A stretch of DNA of 64,000 bases from Pseudomonas frederiksbergensis (GTDB taxonomy: Bacteria; Pseudomonadota; Gammaproteobacteria; Pseudomonadales; Pseudomonadaceae). A program made the position numbers and the translations under genes. Location: NCBI RefSeq assembly GCF_001874645.1, contig NZ_CP017886.1:5260501-5324500 (forward strand), read 5' to 3'. Of this stretch, positions 7,868 through 17,353 are shown in pieces; the stretch's first letter is position 1, and each line of letters begins with the position of its first letter. The notes beneath the pieces were generated by a model. It was not told the origin of the DNA. It worked only from the letters and a program-made list of their open reading frames with translations, and ran no database searches.

Positions 7868-10624
7868 TCACGCGGCTGTACCTGTTGAATTTCTAGTCAC
7901 AGTTGCTTTGACGCCTGTACGGGGATTTCCTTCCAGATAAATTGTGTTCAGCAGGTGGACATCTGGGAGGCTGGAAAATTTTTGCGCCAGATGACGGGCC
8001 AAACTGTCGCTTGCAGTCGTCAGGATCAGATTCATGTTCGGCATTGAGGTTGCGACGAGCCTGAAAATATCCAACATGGCTACACGATTGAGGTCATCCA
8101 AATGAGCGATTGGCTCATCCAAGAGGAAGCTGCCACCGGTATTTTTTGCTCTGGCAAGATAGAGAGATAACGCCAAATCTTGCCGCTGCCCTTGACTGAG
8201 TTTTTCCTCTGCCTCCAACGGTGCCTCATGACCTTCAGCAAACACCATCCAGTTCAGGTCGTTCCCAGAAACACTCAGTTGGTGATACACCTCATTCGCG
8301 TGCATCCGGGAGAACAATTCAGTCGCTGGCACCAGGAGAGGGGCAAGGCTAGACACGGTCGCATTACGAACATGATCGCCATATTGAGTAATCGCATTGT
8401 CTGCTACCAGTATGTGGCTCAGGCCCGTCTGGAGCTTTTCAGCGACCACTGATTTTTCTCTCTGAAGCCTGATCAACTGCTCAGAGTCAGAATCGATATT
8501 CAGGGAGATCTGACACTCACGGAGCTCTGATTCGTACCCCTCGGCTCTTCGGAGTTCTACTTCCACATTTGCATGGGTGGCAGTGTGCAAGTCCTTAGAG
8601 ATAGGGAGAATACCAATGACTTCGTTCCATTGACTTTGAAAGCGATTCACCACTTGAGAAATTGCTGCAATGCTAGAGTTGACCTGGTGCGCCTCTCGGG
8701 TTTTGGCCTGAATACTTTCGAGCTTCTCCATCACTGATCGGGCGAGACTTGGCTGCTCAGAACTGGCTGAATCAAGTTGTTGCTGGAAGTGCTGGGTGTA
8801 TCTCTCAAGCACCTCACGCGCTTCGGCAATGCCAGTGTTTGCGTTCGGTGAGGACGGAATCTGAAAGAAATCCTCAACTTGGGTCATAACTTCAGCGATT
8901 TTCTTCGCACCAATCGCGCACTTGATACGCGCCAGAAGGTGTGGAAAATCGTTAATATCAGAGTCTGAAAAATCAGGCTTACCCATGATGCTCAGATAGC
9001 TTGTTCTTTCCTCAATGTGCTTCAGTTTATCGTTCGCAGATTTAACACGAGCGGTGTAAGTCTCAAATGAGGATTGCTGCAGGTTGGCGTTGTGTACTGT
9101 CGTTACCCAGAGCTGTTCATTCGACTGAGCATCCACTAGCTTGCGGCTTGCTGTCTGCAACTCGGGCGTGAGGTTGGCAGTGGAAAGCTGCCCCCGTAGT
9201 GCATCAGCCGATTTCCAGTCATGGTCGCATAGAGGGCAGTGGCCGCTCGTAAGGGAATGTGCCGCTTCGTGCCCCAATGCCCTCAAACGATTTATCACAT
9301 TTGAAAGAGCGTCGAACTCCCCCTGCGCTGTAATCCTCGCCTGCTTAGCCTCATCGGCAGATTTCGATAGCTCCACCATATTGACCGGCGGCTGGACGAT
9401 ATTGCTGGATAGATCTCGTTTGACCTTAAGGAGATCTAACAAGACATCCCCATTGCTGATCAGGTATTCAATCGAATTCAACCAACGCTGCTGTTTGTCA
9501 CTGTCCCAGGCATACTCAACGAAGTTTTGCTCTAAGAGCTGGAAACTTAGGTCAGTTTGAGGGAATGCACGAGCGAAGGCTGGCTCCGAAGTGATGGCTT
9601 CCCAGGCCTTGAGCGCATCAGTGTTTTTTCTTGCCCAATCAACGCCTATCTTACCTTGTGCTCTATTGGTTTCGACAGTGGCGAGTTGTTCAGCTAGTCG
9701 ACGATGGTCATTGGTCAAGGTGGTGCTGGTCTGGGTAATGTTTGCTAGCGAACTCCGACTACTTTCGAGCTGTTGCAGGCTAGATTCGTACCCTGACCAT
9801 CCCTCCAGCAGTTCGCTCAGTATGTTCTTTTGGCGCTGAGCGGCCTGCAGAAGCTTGGCGACTTCCAATTGCGCTGTTTTGAAATCATCTAGAAGATTGC
9901 CTGTCACCGGAGTACCAGGAAACCCTTCTAGTATCGTGCTCAACTTGAAAGCGACTTGCTCGCGCCCGGATTGGCTTGCTTTCAGCTTTTCTTCAAGCGC
10001 ATGAATTTCAGCAATGAGATTCTGCAGCTTCGTTTCCAGTCCGTGAACTCTGGGGAGGTCACCTCGGTATTCCTTCAGATTGCTAAGCGTGCTCGCAAGG
10101 TGGCCCAACCCAAGTATGTCAGCAAAAATTTGCTGCCGGAGTTCCGACTTGCTGTTGTCAACAAGCAGGGCCAATGAATTTGCATACAACCACCGGCAAT
10201 TGCGGAGCCAGTCGCGACGCGCCTTGGTCGTGGCTTTAGTGCTACTACCCAAAACTGAGGACGGTGTGAGCATTTCAAGCAGGGCGGCATCCTTAATCTG
10301 CTTTTTTCTACGTTCCCCATGCTTTTTGATTGAGGCTTTCCCGTTGACTCGCTCCAGATGATGTAGCTCGCCATTTATCTCGCAGTCAGCACTGACCGAA
10401 GTTTCACCTAACCCCCACTGACAGGAAAAATCTGTGGTTGTTGGAAGGTCGTCCACTTTGTTGGTGAGCAGCCACTCTAATGCATAGCAAATGGTGCTTT
10501 TACCTGTGCCGTTCGCTGCATGAATAATGGTCAACGGTGCGTTGAGTGGGATCTGCAGAAAATCAGGAACGCCACGAAAATTCCTGATCTCCACTGAAAG
10601 AAATTTGATAGGTAAGTTACTCAT
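7868..10624 (-). CDS. SMC/Rad50-like ABC ATPase with zinc hook (ABC-3C-type system)
   Basis: A 918-residue ATPase of the RecF/SMC/Rad50 group. The N-terminus has VEIRNFRGVPDF followed by the P-loop A37-N-G-T-G-K-S-T44. A long helical/coiled-coil region follows, with a C463-x2-C466 motif at its centre that resembles a Rad50 zinc hook. The ABC signature LSQGQRQ is near residue 809 and the Walker B LLDEP near 834. The start overlaps the end of the small upstream gene by 8 nt. Together with that gene and the nuclease gene before it, the layout matches the ABC-three-component conflict systems described by the Aravind group. The ATPase is expected to sense or remodel invading nucleic acid; the trigger is unknown. 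Confidence 0.85.
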   Translation of the reverse strand: MSNLPIKFLSVEIRNFRGVPDFLQIPLNAPLTIIHAANGTGKSTICYALEWLLTNKVDDLPTTTDFSCQWGLGETSVSADCEINGELHHLERVNGKASIKKHGERRKKQIKDAALLEMLTPSSVLGSSTKATTKARRDWLRNCRWLYANSLALLVDNSKSELRQQIFADILGLGHLASTLSNLKEYRGDLPRVHGLETKLQNLIAEIHALEEKLKASQSGREQVAFKLSTILEGFPGTPVTGNLLDDFKTAQLEVAKLLQAAQRQKNILSELLEGWSGYESSLQQLESSRSSLANITQTSTTLTNDHRRLAEQLATVETNRAQGKIGVDWARKNTDALKAWEAITSEPAFARAFPQTDLSFQLLEQNFVEYAWDSDKQQRWLNSIEYLISNGDVLLDLLKVKRDLSSNIVQPPVNMVELSKSADEAKQARITAQGEFDALSNVINRLRALGHEAAHSLTSGHCPLCDHDWKSADALRGQLSTANLTPELQTASRKLVDAQSNEQLWVTTVHNANLQQSSFETYTARVKSANDKLKHIEERTSYLSIMGKPDFSDSDINDFPHLLARIKCAIGAKKIAEVMTQVEDFFQIPSSPNANTGIAEAREVLERYTQHFQQQLDSASSEQPSLARSVMEKLESIQAKTREAHQVNSSIAAISQVVNRFQSQWNEVIGILPISKDLHTATHANVEVELRRAEGYESELRECQISLNIDSDSEQLIRLQREKSVVAEKLQTGLSHILVADNAITQYGDHVRNATVSSLAPLLVPATELFSRMHANEVYHQLSVSGNDLNWMVFAEGHEAPLEAEEKLSQGQRQDLALSLYLARAKNTGGSFLLDEPIAHLDDLNRVAMLDIFRLVATSMPNMNLILTTASDSLARHLAQKFSSLPDVHLLNTIYLEGNPRTGVKATVTRNSTGTAA

Positions 10625-11186
10625 TCAGATCCCACTTCTTTCCATGATGGCGCGCTAGCTCCTTCCCTTTTGATGTCGCAAGGGATGCCAAAAGATCAGT
10701 CATTTGTTTATTTTCAGGCACAAACCCAGAATATTCGGCCTGCTCCGTTGGGCCTACCAGCCCCAACGGTGTGATACGTTGGCAACGCTGCCAGCCATTA
10801 GCATTCTGGAAGACGACGTGTTTCCTTACGAAGCGTGTATCCCTCTCAACATCATTGATGAACTGCTTGAGTTCGTCAGTCAACGTTGTCAACGCCAGGA
10901 CAAGATAACCATCAACCACTGACCCCTTTCTTTCGAGTCGTAGGAGTGCAGCATCCAGAAAAGCTTCCGCATGCCTCGTTTGTATCCAAGCCTCTTCGGG
11001 CGTTTTGCAGTCGATTTGTATAAGCAGAACCGACGCGAATTTTGTCGACCAATACTTCACTTGTGTCGTCAAAGGAGGGCCAGGCCAGTGCGGGTCATCA
11101 GCGAATACCAGGATATCGTCTTCGGGGGACGTGAAGCCCGCGTCGATCGCGCGCTCATCCAAGAGCTTTATCAGTTCACTAAGCAT
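10617..11186 (-). CDS. Small middle component of three-gene ATPase system
   Basis: A 189-residue protein without a motif I can name. It is encoded between the nuclease gene and the SMC-like ATPase and overlaps each by 8 nt, so the three are one translationally coupled unit. Position and size fit the middle component (MC) of ABC-three-component systems, which is thought to bridge ATPase and effector. Composition is mixed alpha/beta with no signal peptide or membrane segment. The functional name is inferred from gene order; the existence of the gene is well supported by the double overlap. Confidence 0.7.
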   Translation of the reverse strand: MLSELIKLLDERAIDAGFTSPEDDILVFADDPHWPGPPLTTQVKYWSTKFASVLLIQIDCKTPEEAWIQTRHAEAFLDAALLRLERKGSVVDGYLVLALTTLTDELKQFINDVERDTRFVRKHVVFQNANGWQRCQRITPLGLVGPTEQAEYSGFVPENKQMTDLLASLATSKGKELARHHGKKWDLNE

Positions 11187-13587
11187 CTAGGTGTTTCCTG
11201 CGAGATGATATGTCATCCATGAAATCTTCAGCCGATATGGCATCAGCCTCGTCGTACATTGACTCAATCTCATTGAGGGCAAAAAAGTAGACTCTGTTTA
11301 CCATTGCGACGTCGGTGAAGGAGCCTTTCACACTAGGCGCAGTCGCGATGTCGAAACGCTCTCGGCTAGATTCGTTTGAGTCACTGGGCTCACTGGGCTT
11401 TTCATCTTTAACCTTCCCAACACCATTAGCGAATACGACGAGCTGTGGATGGTTGGAAGTATCTCTCGCCCATCGATAAAGATCGTTCGCCATATGCCTT
11501 ACACGATACTCGTCGTTTGTCCACGCCAGTACGTTGTAATCACCCTCATTGGGGTCACTGAACTGCAGATGGCCCTTTGTCCCTGGCTCAGTAATCCATG
11601 CCGAATCCTTGTGGGATTTGAGGTAGCTCAGAGCTTGCACCGCCTTCATCACATATCTTCCGGCGCACGCCAAATCCTCCAATGTGAATTCTTTCGCTGA
11701 TGTCACCCCATACCGGGTCTGATAGGCAAAGTCCTTTGAGTCCTTGATACCTTCCGCTTGGATGAGGTTATTGAGCTGTGCGAGTTCCTTCTTAACCACG
11801 TCGAGGCAATCAGCGTCAGGCGGATGTCGATCGAAGAGTTCGTGAAATTCCAGCGTTGCCGGCACTAGATCATCTTGGACGACGCCTCCTTGTAATCTAT
11901 GACCCTTCGCACATTCCAGCGTGAGATTCGCATCCCACGTTAATGTAAGAGTCAGACCACCGCTGGTGCTCCTGCGCATCACACGACTTGGTGGCTGCAT
12001 TGCAGGTGGGCTCGAACGGGTATTGTATTCGCTGTCTGTAGAAGGAAATACGCCTGTGGCGCTGTGAAGCTTCAACTGGCAATCACGTAGCCGCTCACTG
12101 TTAGCGGCCGCAACCGCAATTGGGGACGCTAATCGACGTGCGTGGTAGTCCAAAAGAGATTTCACGACATCTGTTAGGTCAGAGATGTGCTGAGATGCCA
12201 GAATCAAATTTGGACGTTTGAGTCTGTCTTCGGCTTGGCTTGCGATGATTCTGCGCAATTGGGAGTTTTTGCTCAGGACTGAGTTGGTAAAGTCATTTCC
12301 TAATGTTGGCCAGACGATAACGTCTTTGAAGGCCAGTCGTAGAGAAACACTACCGCGACCAAAGCTCGCATTTTTAGGCTCGTTTTCGACCAAGATATAG
12401 CAGTTGATGATTCCTTCGGCAGGGTCGGTAACCCAGCACCATCCCGCTTTGAATTTCGGTGCTGCAGCTGGTTTCCAGGAAGGATCTATCCAAGACATTC
12501 CATCGGCTGTTTTCCAACTGAGAAGCACGGAGCCGGTGACTTCTCCGCATCCGACCATGAACACGAGGGGGTTCGGATAGGCTTTCACCAATTCGTTTAT
12601 GTCGTGCCATTGTGTGTGAGTTGCAGCCGCTGATCCCGCTGTCAGTACCACAGGGCGATTGCCGAAATTCTGTTCAAAGGCTCCCTCTTCTGGAGCAAGC
12701 ATGCCTTGCAGGAAGGGGATCAAATCGGTGCCTTGGATGAGGCCAATATTGAGCTGGTCTCCCTCACGTAACTCTTGATCGACGTACTCTGTACGAATCT
12801 TCTGAAGATAGGCCTCATCAGCTCCAGAAAGTGTTCCACCTTGGGATGCTAGATACTGACGAATGACCTCGATTATCTCGGTAGCATCTGAATCCAGTTT
12901 GAAATAGGTACTCCTCACCTTTGGGTGCTTGCGCACCAAACTGGAGAGGCTATCTTTTTTCAGGATTTTCGTTTCTAAAAGGGGTATCCACTGCCACACA
13001 ATCTCGCATAGCTGTGCGGGAGAAAGGCCTTTGAGAGTTGGATTTTTTTGAAGCGTTTTGGAGTTTTCGAGAATTTTTCCGCATTGCTCTTGAAATGAGG
13101 AAAGTTTGTCGTCGAAACGCTTCTGCCCCGATTCCTGCAAGAACTCGAAAGCGTCCTTGGTAACGCTATCGGCGACTGCGAAGAAGTATCTAAAGGCAGT
13201 TCCAGGCTGAGGGGCAATTTGGGGTCTGATGTGTGCATACAGAAAAAACTTGCAGATCTCGTAAGTGACCGAGGCCAAATCAAGATTTTTTTTAAGACGT
13301 TTGCACTGTATTACTCCTGTCGGGATTCCCCCTTTGTACATGACAACGTCTCGACCTTGGTCGGCGCCATCATTCAGGCGGCTTACAGTGTCATACCAGT
13401 TTTGAGTGCCATCCTCATGCTCGGCTCTGTAGATATCGGCTACCAAAAGCTCGAAATGAGCATCACCCATGCGTTCGAAAGGAAGCTGCCCGCAGTCAAA
13501 AGTGAACAGTTCGGGAGCGTTTGTCCTGTCCTCTCTTATCGCGGTTTCTTCCTCTGAGGTGACGAATGACACTTCTTCTACGGCCAA
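11179..13587 (-). CDS. Effector of three-gene system with N-terminal restriction-endonuclease domain
   Basis: An 802-residue protein and first gene of the ATPase operon. Residues about 40-130 form a restriction-endonuclease-like domain: FELL with E46, then G74-A-D-Q-G-R-D80 and V-I-Q94-C-K96. This is a good PD-(D/E)xK (Mrr-like) signature with the acidic residues and lysine in place. The rest, including a helical region near 150-250 and a long C-terminal part, I do not recognise. In ABC-three-component systems the effector usually joins a nuclease or peptidase to a C-terminal region that contacts the middle component. DNA cleavage upon ATPase activation is the likely role, by inference. Confidence 0.75.
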   Translation of the reverse strand: MAVEEVSFVTSEEETAIREDRTNAPELFTFDCGQLPFERMGDAHFELLVADIYRAEHEDGTQNWYDTVSRLNDGADQGRDVVMYKGGIPTGVIQCKRLKKNLDLASVTYEICKFFLYAHIRPQIAPQPGTAFRYFFAVADSVTKDAFEFLQESGQKRFDDKLSSFQEQCGKILENSKTLQKNPTLKGLSPAQLCEIVWQWIPLLETKILKKDSLSSLVRKHPKVRSTYFKLDSDATEIIEVIRQYLASQGGTLSGADEAYLQKIRTEYVDQELREGDQLNIGLIQGTDLIPFLQGMLAPEEGAFEQNFGNRPVVLTAGSAAATHTQWHDINELVKAYPNPLVFMVGCGEVTGSVLLSWKTADGMSWIDPSWKPAAAPKFKAGWCWVTDPAEGIINCYILVENEPKNASFGRGSVSLRLAFKDVIVWPTLGNDFTNSVLSKNSQLRRIIASQAEDRLKRPNLILASQHISDLTDVVKSLLDYHARRLASPIAVAAANSERLRDCQLKLHSATGVFPSTDSEYNTRSSPPAMQPPSRVMRRSTSGGLTLTLTWDANLTLECAKGHRLQGGVVQDDLVPATLEFHELFDRHPPDADCLDVVKKELAQLNNLIQAEGIKDSKDFAYQTRYGVTSAKEFTLEDLACAGRYVMKAVQALSYLKSHKDSAWITEPGTKGHLQFSDPNEGDYNVLAWTNDEYRVRHMANDLYRWARDTSNHPQLVVFANGVGKVKDEKPSEPSDSNESSRERFDIATAPSVKGSFTDVAMVNRVYFFALNEIESMYDEADAISAEDFMDDISSRRKHLDA

Positions 13588-13949
13588 TTTTCGCTCCTAG
13601 CGTTGAGTGACTGGCATTGTGTGGATAGCGCGCTTTCCTTGCGGACGTTAGCCCTTGAGGACGATACAGTGAAATGTGGGCCTCAAGATCCATCTCGCGT
13701 TTGGATAGCTACGCAGCCCAGAAACGCTTCTGTCGACGGCGCGCGCAATGCCAAGCTGCCAGCATCATAATTCGAGTAGCGAGGAGTAGCCAGACGCTCT
13801 TGGCGGGGAAGGGGCTTGGTTGATTGAATGCCGGCTCCGACAGTCGACGTAATGGAGCATTGGTGAGAATCCAGTCACCTTTGTTCAACTGAGTATCCAG
13901 GACTTTAAACGATGCCAGTGCCCGATAGGCGAGGGTGGGTGCCCTACAA
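13588..13949. other. Non-coding stretch between ATPase operon and SDR gene
   Basis: About 360 bases. It holds the promoter side of the nuclease-ATPase operon (minus strand) and the downstream side of the SDR gene. An open frame of about 80 codons exists on the minus strand at 13709-13957, but its translation has no recognisable feature and it overlaps the SDR stop; I do not call it. Confidence 0.5.
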
Positions 13950-14816
13950 CTAATCACAGTCCATCGCCGTCAACACAGCACTGTCGCCCCATAGTTGCTG
14001 AGCAACATCCTCACGACAAGCCAGTTCTGATGGCTCTGGCCATGTCAGTTGACCTCTAACCAACGACGCATAAAAATACCCTATGGGCGGAACGATTCGC
14101 CCCAGCGCCAGGTCGGCCAGGACCTCTCCAGCCTGAATACGCATGTTCTCGGCGAAGTAGGGGCTTAGTGCCATGGCTGGTTCCGGTAGCGTGCCGTTCG
14201 GCAAATTGCGTCCCAGGCCGGTACCGGGGGTATAGCCTGGGTTGTACGCGATAATCCGCAAGCGCCGAGCCTTGGCCTCGTTTGAGTTGGCGAAAGTTAA
14301 GGCCGTCAGCAGGTTGCACAGCTTGGACGTAGCATAGGCTCGGAAACCGGACTCGAATGCCACCTCGCCACGCGGGCCTTTACCGAGGTCCTGATGCGCG
14401 AGTTGTTGTGCATCAACAAACGCAAACGGCGCGACCGGGCTGTACCGCGGATCATGAGTATTGCTGGTGGTTAGCACCACGATTGCATGGCGCGCCAGTA
14501 ACGGTGCTAGTAGACGCAGTAGTAGATAGTGCCCCAGGTGATTGACCGCGAACGTGGTTTCGTAGCCGTCTTCCGTGCGCGCTACGGTCGGGAAACTCAG
14601 CCCGGCATTCAGGACCAAGGCGTTGATCCTGCTCTTGCCCAGTGTGTCGAGCACTTGCCGGGCGAATCGCCTGATACTGCTCTGACTGGCGAGGTCGAGC
14701 GGTATATGGGTTTCTCGGCCACCAATGATCAGCCGGGTGTCAGGGGACGCGCTCAAACGCTGCGCGGCCGCCGCACCGAGTCCAAAAGTCCCGCCGGTCA
14801 TGATGATCGTATTCAT
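13950..14816 (-). CDS. SDR-family oxidoreductase
   Basis: A 288-residue short-chain dehydrogenase/reductase. The N-terminus starts at once with the Rossmann motif T7-G-G-T-F-G-L-G, the NAG-type segment (LVLNAGLS) follows, and the catalytic Y-x3-K is seen in YATSK, with NPGYTPGTGL after it. The ATG at 14816 is chosen because upstream codons read as a low-complexity Arg-rich string, typical of an antisense or out-of-frame extension. It lies directly downstream of a truncated pirin gene (2 nt between stop and ATG), so both once formed an operon that probably carried its promoter further right. The substrate is unknown; the relatives resemble NAD(P)-binding proteins of the protochlorophyllide-reductase-like branch. 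Confidence 0.85.
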   Translation of the reverse strand: MNTIIMTGGTFGLGAAAAQRLSASPDTRLIIGGRETHIPLDLASQSSIRRFARQVLDTLGKSRINALVLNAGLSFPTVARTEDGYETTFAVNHLGHYLLLRLLAPLLARHAIVVLTTSNTHDPRYSPVAPFAFVDAQQLAHQDLGKGPRGEVAFESGFRAYATSKLCNLLTALTFANSNEAKARRLRIIAYNPGYTPGTGLGRNLPNGTLPEPAMALSPYFAENMRIQAGEVLADLALGRIVPPIGYFYASLVRGQLTWPEPSELACREDVAQQLWGDSAVLTAMDCD

Positions 14817-14818
14817 GC

Positions 14819-15124
14819 TCAAAACACCTCGACCATTACCACTTCGGTATCGTCGATGGCCTCTACCACCAGCAACGCCTCGTCGGTCATGGCCACGCCG
14901 CTGCCTGCGTCGACCCTTTCGCCGTTGACCCTCACTGCCCCGAGCGTCGGCACCAAATAGGCGTGGCGAGCCATAGCGCAAACGGTGCTCAAGCTCTGAC
15001 CGGCTTTTAGCGTCGCGCCCAGCACGCGGGCGTCGGCGCGGATGGGCAACGCGCGTTCATCACCGGGCATCCCGCTGGCCAGCACGGCCCATTGACCGGC
15101 GCGATCACATCCCGAGTCAATCAC
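14819..15124 (-). pseudogene. C-terminal fragment of a pirin-family gene
   Basis: About 100 codons whose translation matches the C-terminal half of pirin/YhhW-type cupins (segments QWAVLASGMPGDERALPI and VRVNGERVDAGSGVAMTDE). The N-terminal domain with the metal ligands is missing, and DNA upstream is unrelated and read in the other direction. A GTG could start a short product, but a working enzyme is unlikely. The break point near 15.1 kb marks an insertion or deletion border of the accessory region. A full-length pirin gene elsewhere in the window (37712-38434) is a paralog, not the missing part. Confidence 0.75.
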
Positions 15125-15205
15125 TGGAGATTGGCGATGTCAAAGCGATATCATTGCGTGAAGAAGACGCCCCAAATCGCCATTTACTGCACAGGGAGTT
15201 TGGTA

Positions 15206-15988
15206 GTGACCACGAGAGACAATTTTACCGCCGCCACTAAGACAGCGCTTGCCCTCCGGGCAGCGCACTTTTGTTCCAATCCGCGTTGCCTCAAGCTCAC
15301 CGTCGGACCGTCTTCGGTGCCGACCAAAGCCCTGACCACGGGCCATGCTGCGCATATTCATGCGGCTTCCAAGCTAGGCCCCCGCTACAAGGCAACGCAA
15401 ACCCCTGAAGAGCGTGTATCGATTGAAAACGGCATTTGGCTGTGCAGGGAATGCGGAGTCATCGTAGACAGCGATGAACTCGGACACACTGACAACCAGC
15501 TTAGAAAATGGAAGACAGACCACGAAACCATGGTTTCGGAAATTCGCACCGAAGGGTATTCGCGCAGTCTCGCATTGCTCCAGAGCGGTCGCATGGAGCC
15601 GCAAATTGCGAAGAAAATCATCGCTTCCATGGAGGATCGCCGGTCGCTGTGGGTCACTTTCGACGCCGAATTTCCCGACCGCGTCAGACAATCGTTGGAC
15701 GATCTTCGCTCGCGATTCACTGCCATTCGCTCCGAACTGCTGGATGGAACACCACTTGATGGAATTTTGCTGTCACTGACCAAGACCATCTTGGCATTCT
15801 TCAATGTGGTTGAATCATCAGACCTGAGGACATTGCGCTGTAATGGGGGTGATCCTGAATGGCTTCAGTTCAGCGATGCACTGGCAACGCTTAGGAATGC
15901 CATCGGACTGCAGATTGCCAACCTCTCAGATGCCTATGGCATTGCGTTGAGCGAGGATCTGCAACGTATTGCGCCGCTCAGGGCTTAA
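15206..15988 (+). CDS. HNH-type endonuclease
   Basis: A 260-residue protein with an N-terminal HNH domain: C23-x4-C28, then GHAAHIHAAS with H50 and H52, N75-G-I-W-L-C80-x2-C83. This is the zinc-ribbon HNH layout often seen in phage-defence and restriction proteins. The remaining 150 residues are mostly helical. The GTG at 15206 is preferred because GGGAG lies seven bases upstream and the protein then begins right before the conserved TRDNFTAATK; a longer reading to 15092 runs into the truncated pirin gene. It is the first of three same-strand genes (with 16078-17217 and 17354-18469) that may act together. DNA or RNA cleavage is expected from the fold. Confidence 0.78.
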   Translation: MTTRDNFTAATKTALALRAAHFCSNPRCLKLTVGPSSVPTKALTTGHAAHIHAASKLGPRYKATQTPEERVSIENGIWLCRECGVIVDSDELGHTDNQLRKWKTDHETMVSEIRTEGYSRSLALLQSGRMEPQIAKKIIASMEDRRSLWVTFDAEFPDRVRQSLDDLRSRFTAIRSELLDGTPLDGILLSLTKTILAFFNVVESSDLRTLRCNGGDPEWLQFSDALATLRNAIGLQIANLSDAYGIALSEDLQRIAPLRA

Positions 15989-16077
15989 TTGCACAACAAC
16001 ACATATTTGCGCAGCCGCATCGTCGCGTCGGATTTTAATAAGGTTGACGTCTGCCGACATGGAGTGAGGGGGGATAA

Positions 16078-17217
16078 GTGAATCAGGATCAGATCGAATT
16101 CAACAAGACTTTGGGCCAGAAGCAGAAAGAGGCTAGTGTCAAAGGGTGCTTACGCGGTGGAGATGAGCAAGCGGGATGCGCCGGTAAAATTGTGCAGGCC
16201 CATTCCATTCAGCGGGGGAAAATTCTCGCATCTATCGCGGATGGCGGTTCAGGGAAGGTTTATTACCTGGGTCTCGCTCCCGCAGACGACATGACATCAA
16301 TGATTCCAGAGTTCAAGCTGGAAGGAATCAAGAAATTCAGTACCTTCAGTGGCTTCTGCGGGTGGCACGACAAATCAATATTTCAGCCCATTGAGGATGT
16401 GGTGTTCACCGCAACGGCTAAGCAAAAGGATATCTACGCTTACCGCGCTGCGGCCAAGGAGCTTCATGCCAATCTTGAGTCGAAGAGACTTTGTGAGATC
16501 CAACTGGGAGACAAGCTTGGCGTAGAAGATTTCCCGCCCCACCTCCAGGCGATGCTTCCGCTGATCCTGCAAGGCCTCGTGGAGGTGCCACCCTTCATTA
16601 AGAAAGCGATGCTGGAGGGCGCGGCAAAGCAGCAAATTAAGATTAGGCACAAGCAGTGCGAACACAACATCGCGGAGCTGCGCCAGATTTGCGACGACCT
16701 GACGGGTGCGATAGACCATGATCACCCATCGGAATTCGAACATGTTTATCACTCTCTCGAGGGAGCCTGCCCAGTAGCTTGCTGCACGTCGTATATCCCG
16801 TACTTCGACCACGATGGTAATCGCATCATCTCCGAGCAGGATGAACGGCGGATGGCTCTGTCGCGCGCGACAAGATGCCTGGAAATGAAAAACGTAATGC
16901 TCAATGTTTTTCCAGAAGCTGGCAGGACGCATTTCATCTTTACATTCTCCAAGGGAAACCAAACCTTCAAGGATGCGATTGAGCGCCTGCTCAAACTGGA
17001 TAATGGATCTCTTAGAATTGGTCTTTCCAACATCCTGCTCAACTACGCCGAGAACTCTGCCTACGGTCCCAATTACATCGAGGAGAACTTTAGTCCGGAG
17101 CAAATCACGGCACTCAAGGAGGCCTTTTCGAGCACCGTGTTCGATCCGAGTGCATTCCGAAAGGGCAGCATTAATCTGTTTGTCGAAGCGATCTCTGTGC
17201 CCCCCAGTAATCGTTGA
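16078..17217 (+). CDS. Unknown protein with N-terminal Cys/His (HNH-like) cluster
   Basis: A 379-residue protein starting with GTG behind a GAGGGGGGAT ribosome site. I do not know a named family. The N-terminal 110 residues carry C24, C34, the segment AHSIQRG with H42, and later GFCGWHD with C94, H97 and D98. This spacing recalls a treble-clef/HNH zinc fold, with AHSIQ in the place of the usual AHI. The rest is helical, with a further Cys-rich stretch near GACPVACC. It follows the HNH gene by 89 bases and precedes the XseA-like gene by 136, on the same strand. A nucleic-acid role is inference from the pattern and context. Confidence 0.65.
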   Translation: MNQDQIEFNKTLGQKQKEASVKGCLRGGDEQAGCAGKIVQAHSIQRGKILASIADGGSGKVYYLGLAPADDMTSMIPEFKLEGIKKFSTFSGFCGWHDKSIFQPIEDVVFTATAKQKDIYAYRAAAKELHANLESKRLCEIQLGDKLGVEDFPPHLQAMLPLILQGLVEVPPFIKKAMLEGAAKQQIKIRHKQCEHNIAELRQICDDLTGAIDHDHPSEFEHVYHSLEGACPVACCTSYIPYFDHDGNRIISEQDERRMALSRATRCLEMKNVMLNVFPEAGRTHFIFTFSKGNQTFKDAIERLLKLDNGSLRIGLSNILLNYAENSAYGPNYIEENFSPEQITALKEAFSSTVFDPSAFRKGSINLFVEAISVPPSNR

Positions 17218-17353
17218 CCAAAAGCTCACCGCGAAGCGCCAAGCAGCCGCTGCGGTGAGTCGTTCAAAAACATTTGGCTCTGGTGCGGGCTGGCTAGCGC
17301 TGCCGATCAGCCCTCAGCTCACCGTTCACATCGTAAATTTTGGGCTTGTTGCA

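Noticed and set aside
13709..13957. 82-codon minus-strand frame
   Set aside because: No ribosome site, no recognisable domain, and it overlaps the end of the SDR gene.
16375..17229. Long frame antisense to the 379-residue protein gene
   Set aside because: It has no family resemblance and no start signal, while the plus-strand gene has conserved Cys/His motifs.
16904..17353. N-terminal extension of the XseA-like protein
   Set aside because: It lies out of frame inside the preceding gene and looks like low-complexity shadow coding; the XseA-like domain begins after 17354.
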